Below, in pieces: positions 8,092 through 15,413 of a stretch of 64,000 nt of DNA (positions are counted from its first letter, which is position 1; each line of letters starts with the position of its first letter). The stretch is from the NCBI GenBank assembly GCA_017656135.1, contig JACDOJ010000001.1, positions 1 through 64,000 of the forward strand. The letters are read 5' to 3'. Made by a program: the position numbers and the translations under genes. Origin of the DNA: Bacillota bacterium (GTDB taxonomy: Bacteria; Bacillota; UBA5301). The notes below the pieces were generated by a model. It saw only the letters and a list, made by a program, of their open reading frames with translations. It had not been told where the DNA came from and did no database searches.

Positions 8092-9048
8092 CTACTTGCC
8101 CAGCTCTGCAAGGGCTTGACTAATTTCTCCTGCCGAAAGGGGCCGGGGGTAGTTGTAGGGAACCTCGCCCGGCCGTTCGTTGTAGTAGGGACGGTTGCAA
8201 CCCGGACAGCCGCTGGTTTGGAAGGCAGCCCCGTCACTTAGGAGCTCGAACAGTTCTGTTTTGGGATATCCAAAGCTTGTGATCCTACCGGCGCTGTCAA
8301 ACATGAGGTCCACCTCCCTACCCTGGGCCAGCAAATAGCGGAGGGCTTGGAGCCTCCGATAGCTGGCCCGGCTGGGAGGGGAGTACTTAGCCAGCCGGGT
8401 GCCTAAGACAGGGGTCAAAGCGAAAAGGGCGGTGGTGATGCCCTCCTGGGCCAGGGTTTGGATCAACCTGGCCGCTTCTTCCTCGCTCTCCCCCAAACCA
8501 ATGATCAGGTGGGTGGAGATCCGCCCCGGAAAGGCCTTGGCCGTCTCCACCAGAGTGGAGTAGACTGCGGAGAAACTGCCCCCTTTGATGCGCTGAAAAA
8601 GCTCTCCGGTAGCGACATCCAGAGGGATCCCCAACCGATCGATACCGGCTGCCAAAAGGCTCTCAGCTTGCCGGATATTCACCGGACGACAGGAAGCGCT
8701 GATCGGAATGTCTTTGAGGTAGGGAAGGCTCTTCAAGTAGCGAACGGCCGAAATCAGTTTCTGGCTCCAGTCCGGTTCCAGTATGGTCTGGATGCAGATT
8801 CGCTTGATCTCAGCCAGGGGTTTCCCCAGGCCACCAGGGGGAAAAAGCTCCTCTAATTCATAGAGTGGCCAGCTCACCCTGGAGAGCCACTTCTTGTCTC
8901 CTTGGAAAGAGCGGGCCTGGGGGCAAAAGCCGCAGTCGCCCCGGCATTCCCCGTGGGCCAAAAGGTAGATGGTGGTCGGTTTCTCCTGAAGCCGGATCTG
9001 CTTTTTTCCCAGGACTGCAGCTGAACCGGTGCTGACTCTAATCTGCAT
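8092..9048 (-). CDS. radical SAM protein, candidate half of a LipS1/LipS2-type lipoyl synthase
   Basis: Radical SAM enzyme with the cluster motif CRGDCGFC near the N-terminus and a C-terminal CPGC followed by a PYNYPRP stretch that could hold a second cluster. The first lysine-rich strand (GKKQIRLQEKPT) is followed directly by the SAM motif. It is not LipA: there is no extra N-terminal cysteine triad and no RSSY tail. It sits between a second radical SAM gene and lipM in a glycine-cleavage operon, so I infer a role in lipoyl assembly. ORF track start 9078 is replaced by the ATG at 9048, preceded by GGGGTGG. Confidence 0.65.
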   Translation of the reverse strand: MQIRVSTGSAAVLGKKQIRLQEKPTTIYLLAHGECRGDCGFCPQARSFQGDKKWLSRVSWPLYELEELFPPGGLGKPLAEIKRICIQTILEPDWSQKLISAVRYLKSLPYLKDIPISASCRPVNIRQAESLLAAGIDRLGIPLDVATGELFQRIKGGSFSAVYSTLVETAKAFPGRISTHLIIGLGESEEEAARLIQTLAQEGITTALFALTPVLGTRLAKYSPPSRASYRRLQALRYLLAQGREVDLMFDSAGRITSFGYPKTELFELLSDGAAFQTSGCPGCNRPYYNERPGEVPYNYPRPLSAGEISQALAELGK

Positions 9049-9901
9049 CCAAACCACCCCAAAAACTGCAGCACTCAAAGAAAGTGCTCACTTCAATCCC
9101 CTGCTTTTGAGCACTGGCCAAAGCCGCCGGTGCCGGCTGGACGATGGCATTGATCCCGGCCGTAACTGCGTAGCTGTCCACCTCTTGACGGTAGCCCCCG
9201 CCCGGGCGCATGCAGCCCAAGGTCAGCCAAAGCTGGGGGTAATCCTCACGGATCCTGGCCAGAAAGGCCGCCACTTCCTCAGGGGCCGGTGGGGATTTGC
9301 CGGCCCAACAGGTCCCTCTGGTCGGCCGGAAGATAAGAAAGACTATTTCGCTGAAACCCGCTTCCACCAATAGCCGGACGGCGTGGGTTTCTGAAGCCAA
9401 CCTGGTTTCAGAAAGGCCCAGACAGATGTGGGGAACCACTCGGCCGTATCTCTGCAAAAGCTTGAGGGACGCTAAATACTGATGGACGGAGTAAGGGAGC
9501 CCATAGACCTCGGCCAGGGTGGCCTCATCCCCGACGAAATCACAGGAAAAAACGGTGGCAACCTCAGCCAGGCGCTGGGCAACAGTCTCATCAGCCACAT
9601 AACCGGTGTGCAGGTTTAACCTGTAGCTTTTAGCAAGCTGTCTTAATTCCTTAAGGTGCGAGGCCAAAGGCACTTCTCCGCCTGGATTACAGGCCCCGCT
9701 CACCAAAAGGCTCTGCCACCGGGGCCGTCTTGCGGCGCCGGCAACCACCTCTGAAAGGGGTTTCATCCCTTTGAGGTAGTGACCGCCGCAGTGGGCGCAA
9801 TTCAAGGGGCAGTTCACCCCGGTGACCCGGACCGCTCCGGTCCTAACCGGCAAAACGGCGATGATCCGAGGAGACTGATCTTGTTCTTTCTCACCAAACA
9901 T
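9038..9901 (-). CDS. radical SAM protein, candidate second half of a LipS1/LipS2-type lipoyl synthase
   Basis: 287 residues, radical SAM motif CPLNCAHC near residue 35, then LVSGACNPGGEVP, a SAM-binding GxxE-like loop, and a C-terminal FECCSFW cysteine pair that could ligate an auxiliary cluster. Only 4 bp after gcvPB, and its end overlaps the next radical SAM gene by 11 nt, so the two are translationally coupled. Paired radical SAM proteins LipS1 and LipS2 replace LipA in Thermococcus and many bacteria. Which of the two this would be I cannot tell. Another sulfur-insertion or methylthiolation role is possible. Confidence 0.65.
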   Translation of the reverse strand: MFGEKEQDQSPRIIAVLPVRTGAVRVTGVNCPLNCAHCGGHYLKGMKPLSEVVAGAARRPRWQSLLVSGACNPGGEVPLASHLKELRQLAKSYRLNLHTGYVADETVAQRLAEVATVFSCDFVGDEATLAEVYGLPYSVHQYLASLKLLQRYGRVVPHICLGLSETRLASETHAVRLLVEAGFSEIVFLIFRPTRGTCWAGKSPPAPEEVAAFLARIREDYPQLWLTLGCMRPGGGYRQEVDSYAVTAGINAIVQPAPAALASAQKQGIEVSTFFECCSFWGGLDAD

Positions 9902-9905
9902 CGAG

Positions 9906-11384
9906 CTAAGCCCCTCTACCCTGCCACTTTAGATTGGGATGGCGGGCAGCAGCGGCTTCATCCAGGCGCCGGACAGGCAGATTGCGGGGGGCCTGTTTCA
10001 GTACCTCCGGATTTTCCTGAGCCTCCCGGGCGATCTGGGCCATGATTGTGATGAACTGATCCATGGTTTCCTTGCTTTCAGTCTCGGTAGGCTCGATCAT
10101 CAAGGCCTCTTCGACGATGAGGGGGAAGTAGATAGTGGGGGCGTGAACCCCGAAATCTAGGAGCCGTTTGGCCATATCCAGGGTCTTCACCCCATGGGCC
10201 TTCTGCCGGGAGCCGGAGATGACGAACTCGTGCATGCACCGGCGCCGGTAGGGCAGATCAAAGTAGTCCTGTAATTTGGCCAGGAGATAGTTGGCGTTTA
10301 ACACGGCGTTCTCAGCCACAGCCCGCAGGCCTGATGATCCCATCTGCCGGATGTAGGCGTAGGCCTTGAGGGCCACCAGAAAATTGCCGCAGTAGCCTTT
10401 GACCTTGCCGATGCTTTTGGGATGGTCGTAGTCCAGGTGGTACACTTCGCCGTCATACTGAACCCTAGGTACCGGCAGGTACGGGATGAGATCGGCCTTG
10501 ACTCCCACCGGGCCGGAACCAGGGCCTCCTCCGCCGTGGGGAGCGGCAAAGGTCTTGTGCAGGTTCAAGTGGACCACATCGAAACCCATGTCCCCAGGCC
10601 GGGTGATGCCCAGGATGGCGTTGGCGTTGGCCCCGTCGTAGTAGAGTAGCCCGCCGGCAGCATGGATAATATCGGCAATCTCCAGGATATTCTCCTCAAA
10701 AAGCCCTAAGGTGTTAGGGTTGGTCAGCATCAACCCGGCTGTGCGCTCACTGACCACTGTCTTAAGAGCGGCTACATCCACGTTGCCCCGCTCATCCGAA
10801 GGAACCTCCACCACCTTGAACCCGCACATGGCGGCGCTGGCCGGGTTGGTTCCATGGGCGGAATCAGGGACGATGATCTCCTGTTTTTGGTCTGACTGTC
10901 CCCGGTCCCGGTGGTAAGCCTTGATGAGCATCAGACCGGTCAATTCTCCGTGGGCTCCGGCAGCCGGTTGCAGAGTGAAGGCATCCATGCCCATCAACTC
11001 AGAGAGGTAGTTCTGCAGCTCGTAGATGACCCGCAGGGCACCTTGAACGGTGCCCTCCGGTTGATAAGGATGGAGGCCGGTGAACCCGTCCAAAGCGGCG
11101 ATATCCTCATTGATCTTCGGGTTGTACTTCATGGTACAAGATCCCAGAGGATAAAAGCCGCTGTCCACCCCATGGTTTCGCTCTGAAAGCCGGGTGAAAT
11201 GGCGGACCACATCCACCTCACTAACTTCAGGGAGCTCCGGTTTACGGGTGCGGAGAAGGTCTTCAGGCAAGACTTCGGCTACCTCTACAGCAGGCACATC
11301 CAATGGGGGCAGGGAGAAACCGGTCCGCCCCGGGACGCTTTCTTCAAAAATCAGTTTGACTTCCCTTGGCCCGTCAATCCTCAT
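9906..11384 (-). CDS. gcvPB: glycine dehydrogenase (decarboxylating) subunit 2
   Basis: PLP-binding subunit of the glycine cleavage P protein, 492 residues, normal for the two-gene form. The PLP lysine is in [21 protein letters not shown]-terminal [20 protein letters not shown] and [11 protein letters not shown] are typical. With GcvPA it decarboxylates glycine and passes aminomethyl to lipoyl-GcvH. Its ATG overlaps the gcvPA stop. Confidence 0.97.
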   Translation of the reverse strand: MRIDGPREVKLIFEESVPGRTGFSLPPLDVPAVEVAEVLPEDLLRTRKPELPEVSEVDVVRHFTRLSERNHGVDSGFYPLGSCTMKYNPKINEDIAALDGFTGLHPYQPEGTVQGALRVIYELQNYLSELMGMDAFTLQPAAGAHGELTGLMLIKAYHRDRGQSDQKQEIIVPDSAHGTNPASAAMCGFKVVEVPSDERGNVDVAALKTVVSERTAGLMLTNPNTLGLFEENILEIADIIHAAGGLLYYDGANANAILGITRPGDMGFDVVHLNLHKTFAAPHGGGGPGSGPVGVKADLIPYLPVPRVQYDGEVYHLDYDHPKSIGKVKGYCGNFLVALKAYAYIRQMGSSGLRAVAENAVLNANYLLAKLQDYFDLPYRRRCMHEFVISGSRQKAHGVKTLDMAKRLLDFGVHAPTIYFPLIVEEALMIEPTETESKETMDQFITIMAQIAREAQENPEVLKQAPRNLPVRRLDEAAAARHPNLKWQGRGA

Positions 11385-12730
11385 AACAATCCCCCCAATA
11401 CCTGGACAAGATAATCCATCTCTTCCTTGGTCCGCTGCTCAGTGACGCAAAAGAGCATCAGATCAGAGAGCTGGGGATAAAATCTTCCTAAAGGTAGCCC
11501 CCCAATGAGCCCATATTCGGCGAGGCGCTGGAAGATTTCTTCCGGATCCCCTTGGACCCTGACGGTGAACTCGTGAAAGAAAGGACCGGGCAGCCCGGGA
11601 GAAATCCCCTCCACCGTGAGCAGCTGCCGGTAGAGATAGTGGGCCTTGGCCAGAGAACTCTCTGCCACCTGCCTGAGCCCCTCAGGGCCCATTACGGAAA
11701 GATACACCGTGGCCGCCAAAGCATTCAGGGCCTGGTTAGAGCAGATATTGGAGGTGGCCTTCTGCCGCCTAATGTGCTGCTCCCTAGCTTGCAAGGTCAG
11801 CACATACCCCTGGTGGCCTTCGCTGTCCACGGTGGCCCCAACTATCCGGCCGGGCATCCGGCGCACGTACTTTTCTTTAGCAGCCAGATAACCCAGGTGG
11901 GGTCCGCCAAAGGCCATGGGGTTTCCCAGGGCCTGGCCTTCGCCGCAGGCGATGTCCGCTCCCAGCTCCCCGGGGGGTTTCAACAGACCAAGAGCAATAG
12001 GATTGGCCACCACAATGAACAAGGCGCCTTGGGCGTGGGCCTTCTGGACCAGTTCTCTGGGGTCCTCAATCTGACCGAAGAAGTTGGGGTACTGGACCAC
12101 TACCGCAGCGGTCTTATCGTCCACTAAATCTCTGAGAGTAGAGATACAAGACCCCTCTTCAGCGAGGTCAGCCAGGACGCATTCGAGGTCTAAGAGGTCC
12201 CAGTAGGTCTCAAGGACCCGGCGGTACTCAGGGTTCAGGCTCGCCGGGACCACCACTTTCTCCCGCCGGGTGATCCCCACAGCCATCAAAGCCGCCTCCA
12301 CTAAAGCGGTAGCACCGTCATAGAGAGAAGCGTTGGTGACATCCAGGCCGGTGAGGTTACAGATCATGGTCTGGTACTCGTAGATGGCCTGGAGGGTCCC
12401 TTGGCTGATCTCAGCCTGGTAGGGGGTATAGGCGGTGTAGAACTCGGAACGGCCCAAAATGTGCCTGACCACACTGGGAATATAGTGATCATAGGTGCCG
12501 GCACCAAGAAAGACCGCTGCTTCCGAGGCGTTCAGGTTTTTTTTAGCCAACGCTTTCAGTTCTTTGAACACCACCGGTTCAGAGCGAGGGGTCGGCAGGT
12601 CCAGCTCTTTTTGTAAGCGGATTTCTTCCGGAATGTCGGAAAAGAGCTCGTCGATGCTGCCGGCCCCGATGGCCTTCAGCATCTCCTGCCTCTCTTGTTC
12701 AGTGTTTGGGATGTAGTGCATCGCTTTCAC
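11381..12730 (-). CDS. gcvPA: glycine dehydrogenase (decarboxylating) subunit 1
   Basis: N-terminal half of the P protein as a separate 449-residue subunit. [19 protein letters not shown] at the start, [32 protein letters not shown] and [15 protein letters not shown] are diagnostic. It forms the P complex with GcvPB. Overlaps gcvH and gcvPB by 4 bp on each side, showing tight translational coupling. Confidence 0.97.
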   Translation of the reverse strand: MKAMHYIPNTEQERQEMLKAIGAGSIDELFSDIPEEIRLQKELDLPTPRSEPVVFKELKALAKKNLNASEAAVFLGAGTYDHYIPSVVRHILGRSEFYTAYTPYQAEISQGTLQAIYEYQTMICNLTGLDVTNASLYDGATALVEAALMAVGITRREKVVVPASLNPEYRRVLETYWDLLDLECVLADLAEEGSCISTLRDLVDDKTAAVVVQYPNFFGQIEDPRELVQKAHAQGALFIVVANPIALGLLKPPGELGADIACGEGQALGNPMAFGGPHLGYLAAKEKYVRRMPGRIVGATVDSEGHQGYVLTLQAREQHIRRQKATSNICSNQALNALAATVYLSVMGPEGLRQVAESSLAKAHYLYRQLLTVEGISPGLPGPFFHEFTVRVQGDPEEIFQRLAEYGLIGGLPLGRFYPQLSDLMLFCVTEQRTKEEMDYLVQVLGGLL

Positions 12731-13113
12731 TCCCCATCGATAAAAGCCTCATACTCCTCGGCCGTCATTAACTGGTCGACCTCAGAGGGATCCAGCATTT
12801 CGATGACGGCAATCCAGGCGTCATTGTAGGGATCCTCGTTGATGAGCTCCGGGTTATCCTGCAGGGTTTCGTTAACCTCCACCACCGTTCCGCTGACCGG
12901 AGCATAGATGTCAGAGACGGCTTTCACCGATTCCACTACCGCGAAATCATTGCCTTTCACGACTTCCTGGCCGATGTCGGGCAGATCCACAAAAACCACA
13001 TCCCCTAACTCTTTCTGGGCGTGGTCGGTGATGCCGACGATGGCCCGCTTGCCGCTGACTCTCACCCACTCATGTTCTTTGGTGTACCTCAAATCAGAAG
13101 GGATCATTTTCAA
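12727..13113 (-). CDS. gcvH: glycine cleavage system H protein
   Basis: Lipoyl carrier protein, 128 residues. The lipoylated lysine is in VVESVKAVSDIYAPVSG; RYTKEHEWVRV and VGITDHAQKELGDVVFVDLP are typical. It shuttles the aminomethyl group between P and T proteins. It is the expected substrate of the lipoyl-assembly genes further down the same operon. Confidence 0.98.
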   Translation of the reverse strand: MKMIPSDLRYTKEHEWVRVSGKRAIVGITDHAQKELGDVVFVDLPDIGQEVVKGNDFAVVESVKAVSDIYAPVSGTVVEVNETLQDNPELINEDPYNDAWIAVIEMLDPSEVDQLMTAEEYEAFIDGE

Positions 13114-13124
13114 TACCTCCTTGG

Positions 13125-14231
13125 TTATCTTTTATAGTAGGGTTTCACAAAAGGCAGGGGCACTACCTCAGCTTCCACTGCCTTGTTGCGAATGTTGATC
13201 CAGATGTGGTTGCCGGTTTGACCCTCACCGACAGAAACGTAACCGAGACCAATGTTCTCCTCTAAGGTCGGAGAGAAGGAACCGCTGGTCACAGCGCCAA
13301 TGACCTCTGAGTTCCGGTTTAGGATTTCGTAACCGTGGCGGGGCACACCCCGGCCGATCATCTTGAAACCCACTAGTCTGCGTTTGATGCCTTCTTCGGC
13401 CTGTTTCTGGAGAGCCGCCCGCCCGATGAAATCTCCTTTATCCAGCTTAACGGCGAAATTAAGACCTGCCTCCAGGGGAGTAGTTTCCACAGTCAACTCT
13501 TGGCCGTAGAGGGAGTAGGCCATCTCCAGGCGCAGGGTGTCCCTGGCCCCCAGTCCTACCGGAACCAGGCCAAGATCTGAACCTGCCTCCAAGAGCTTGT
13601 TCCAGACGGTTTCTGCCTCGGAAGCATCCAGGTACAATTCGAAACCCCGCTCTCCGGTATAGCCGGTGGCGGCAATCAAGGTGTCGATGCCGGAAACCCG
13701 GCCCTTTTGGAAGGTAAAGGGAGTGATACCGGCCACATCCACCGGAGTCACCTTGGCCAGGATTTCCTCGCTGTGCGGACCCTGGACCGCAATTAAAGCT
13801 GTATCATCGGTTGCGTTGATCAGCTCCACGCCGGCGGAAGGTAGGTGGCTTTGAAACCAATCCCAGTCTTTGTCAATGTTGGCGGCGTTCACCACCACCA
13901 GGAAGATCTCCTTATCCAGCCGGTAGAGGATGAGGTCATCCAGGACTCCCCCGTCCTCCCGGCACAATAGGTTGTATTGGGCTTTCCCCGGCTCCAATTT
14001 GGCCAGCTTGTTGGTAAGCAGCCGATTTAGATAGTCGTAGGCCCCTGGACCCTGGACATAAAACTCGCCCATGTGCGAGAGATCAAAGATTCCGGCCGCC
14101 TGCCGGACCGCTCGGTGCTCCTCTAAGATTCCTGAATACTGAACCGGCATCTCCCAACCGCCAAAGGGGATCATCTTGGCCCCTGCAGCTTGATGCAGGT
14201 GAAACAAAGGGGTACGTTTTAACTCAGACAC
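13125..14231 (-). CDS. gcvT: glycine cleavage system aminomethyltransferase T protein
   Basis: 368 residues, normal length. It releases ammonia from aminomethyl-GcvH and makes methylene-THF. Motifs: FHLHQAAGAKMIPFGGWEMP, GIFDLSHMGEF, AATGYTGERGFELY, and the C-terminal barrel ending YYKR. First gene of the operon, directly downstream of the tandem glycine riboswitch. Confidence 0.97.
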   Translation of the reverse strand: MSELKRTPLFHLHQAAGAKMIPFGGWEMPVQYSGILEEHRAVRQAAGIFDLSHMGEFYVQGPGAYDYLNRLLTNKLAKLEPGKAQYNLLCREDGGVLDDLILYRLDKEIFLVVVNAANIDKDWDWFQSHLPSAGVELINATDDTALIAVQGPHSEEILAKVTPVDVAGITPFTFQKGRVSGIDTLIAATGYTGERGFELYLDASEAETVWNKLLEAGSDLGLVPVGLGARDTLRLEMAYSLYGQELTVETTPLEAGLNFAVKLDKGDFIGRAALQKQAEEGIKRRLVGFKMIGRGVPRHGYEILNRNSEVIGAVTSGSFSPTLEENIGLGYVSVGEGQTGNHIWINIRNKAVEAEVVPLPFVKPYYKR

Positions 14232-14280
14232 AGTATTCCTCCTTTCAGAAAGCCTTTAGAAAAGAAAAACAGAGGAAGAC

Positions 14281-14465
14281 ATAGCGGCTCTCCTCTGTCC
14301 TGGTGCCTGAGAGATACCCTGCCAATGGCAGGTTGCTCCTTCGGCGGGCTATTGCCCTCTCCAGAGTGCCGTCCTCTAGTAAGTCTTTTTGCCTGAGAGT
14401 TTCGTGATACTCGCCTAATACCACTTGCTCCTTCGGCGCCTCCGTAGAGGTCTCTCCTTACTAGA
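14281..14465 (-). promoter_or_regulatory. tandem glycine riboswitch
   Basis: On the minus strand two glycine aptamers follow each other ahead of gcvT. Each has the conserved pattern: GGAGAG opening, the CGCCGAAGGAGCAA (first) or CGCCGAAGGAGCAACC (second) core, and the closing ACTCTCAGGCA or TCTCTCAGGCAC. The linker is short. In Bacillota this riboswitch turns on gcv operons when glycine is plentiful. The ORF track's minus ORF 14219-14470 lies on top of it and is not a gene. Confidence 0.95.
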
Positions 14466-14626
14466 ATCACCCGGCGTATCTTATTTCATTATCCTCTGCA
14501 CTTATTTTATGTAGGCAGTGGTAATTCCTACTACCGGTGGGAAAACATTCGATGATAAGCAATTATTGCCTTCTATTTATATAATGAACCAAGATGGCTG
14601 TACTAGGTTTGTAAGGGGGTAATCTT

Positions 14627-14713
14627 GTGGAACGGCTGCTGCAGCTTTTGCTAAATCCGATTCTTAAAAAGATGAATAAGACCGTTATCCTGATCAAAAA
14701 GCGCAAACACTGA
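14627..14713 (+). CDS. small ORF (28 aa) upstream of dedA, possible leader peptide
   Basis: Too short for the ORF track. A GTG preceded by AAGGGGG (6-nt spacing) opens a 28-codon frame: leucine-rich N-terminus (ERLLQLLLNPILKK) and a very basic end (KKRKH). It is plus strand, like dedA 68 bp downstream, and divergent from the glycine riboswitch. Its last two codons and stop (AAA CAC TGA) form one arm of a 9-bp inverted repeat, which hints at translation-coupled control. Not a family I recognise; it may not be expressed. Confidence 0.4.
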   Translation: MERLLQLLLNPILKKMNKTVILIKKRKH

Positions 14714-14757
14714 CACTGAAAACAGGGAGAAACACTCATAACAACGAATCAGTGTTT
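14705..14757 (+). repeat. inverted repeat between the small ORF and dedA
   Basis: AAACACTGA at 14705-14713 and TCAGTGTTT at 14749-14757 are perfect 9-bp inverted copies 35 bp apart. A second small stem, CTACA/TGTAG (14764-14778), places the GAGG of the dedA ribosome-binding site in its loop. There is no U-tract, so these look more like leader structure than a terminator. Confidence 0.5.
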
Positions 14758-14781
14758 ATACATCTACATGAGGTGTAGCTA

Positions 14782-15342
14782 TTGATAGAATCGATTGCAC
14801 GTTGGACTCTGGAGTTGTTTCTCCCTCTTGGCGGCATCGGTTTATTTCTAGTTTCTTTCGCCGAATCCTCTTTCTTCCCGATTCCGCCGGAAGTGCTGCT
14901 CTTGCCGTTGAGCCTGGTTCACCCAAAAAAGGCTCTTCTTTACGGTTCGGTTGTAACGGTCGCTTCAGTGTTAGGCGGGATTTTCGGATATTACATCGGA
15001 AAGAAAGGCGGTCGGCCGCTGATATTGAAGATTACCACCCCGGCCAAACTGGCGCAGGTGGAAAAACTCTTCCGCCAGTATGAAGCCTGGGCCATTGGAT
15101 TTGCCGCCCTAACTCCACTGCCCTACAAGGTCTTCACTATCGGCGCAGGGATCTTTGAAATCGACCTACGCAAGTTCATTTTGGCTTCGTGTATTGGAAG
15201 AGGAGCTCGCTTCCTCACAGAAGGGCTCCTCATTAGTCTGTACGGACCGGAAATCGCCACCTTTATCCAGGGAAATTTTGAGCTGGTAACGATCGGCATC
15301 ATGTTCGTGGTCGGTCTGATTTTGATTATCTCCAAACGATAA
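14782..15342 (+). CDS. DedA/VTT family membrane protein
   Basis: 186-residue polytopic membrane protein of the DedA (SNARE-associated/VTT) family: FAESSFFPIPPEVLLLPLSL, the GGIFGYYIGKKGG loop and FAALTPLPYKVFTIGAG. Relatives act in membrane lipid or polyprenyl-phosphate recycling (UptA-type) and proton-coupled resistance; which applies here is not visible. TTG start with AGGTG six nt upstream. One of the few genes in this window facing the replication fork. Confidence 0.9.
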   Translation: MIESIARWTLELFLPLGGIGLFLVSFAESSFFPIPPEVLLLPLSLVHPKKALLYGSVVTVASVLGGIFGYYIGKKGGRPLILKITTPAKLAQVEKLFRQYEAWAIGFAALTPLPYKVFTIGAGIFEIDLRKFILASCIGRGARFLTEGLLISLYGPEIATFIQGNFELVTIGIMFVVGLILIISKR

Positions 15343-15354
15343 TCTTTAAAAGAC

Positions 15355-15384
15355 GGTACTGGGAGGTGAACTCCTCCCAGCACC
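15355..15384 (-). terminator. terminator between convergent dedA and nrdJ
   Basis: Minus strand GGTGCTGGGAGG pairs with CCTCCCAGTACC around a 6-nt loop (12 bp, one G-U pair), followed by GTCTTTT. It can serve nrdJ on the minus strand and probably also dedA from the other side. Confidence 0.75.
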
Positions 15385-15413
15385 ATTAGTTTATTATAGG
15401 TTGGAACTATTTC

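Noticed and set aside
8092-9901. Canonical lipoyl synthase LipA
   Set aside because: Neither radical SAM protein has LipA's N-terminal cysteine triad or RSSY ending.
14219-14470. Minus-strand ORF of 83 aa upstream of gcvT
   Set aside because: It lies on the tandem glycine riboswitch; the conserved RNA cores explain the sequence.
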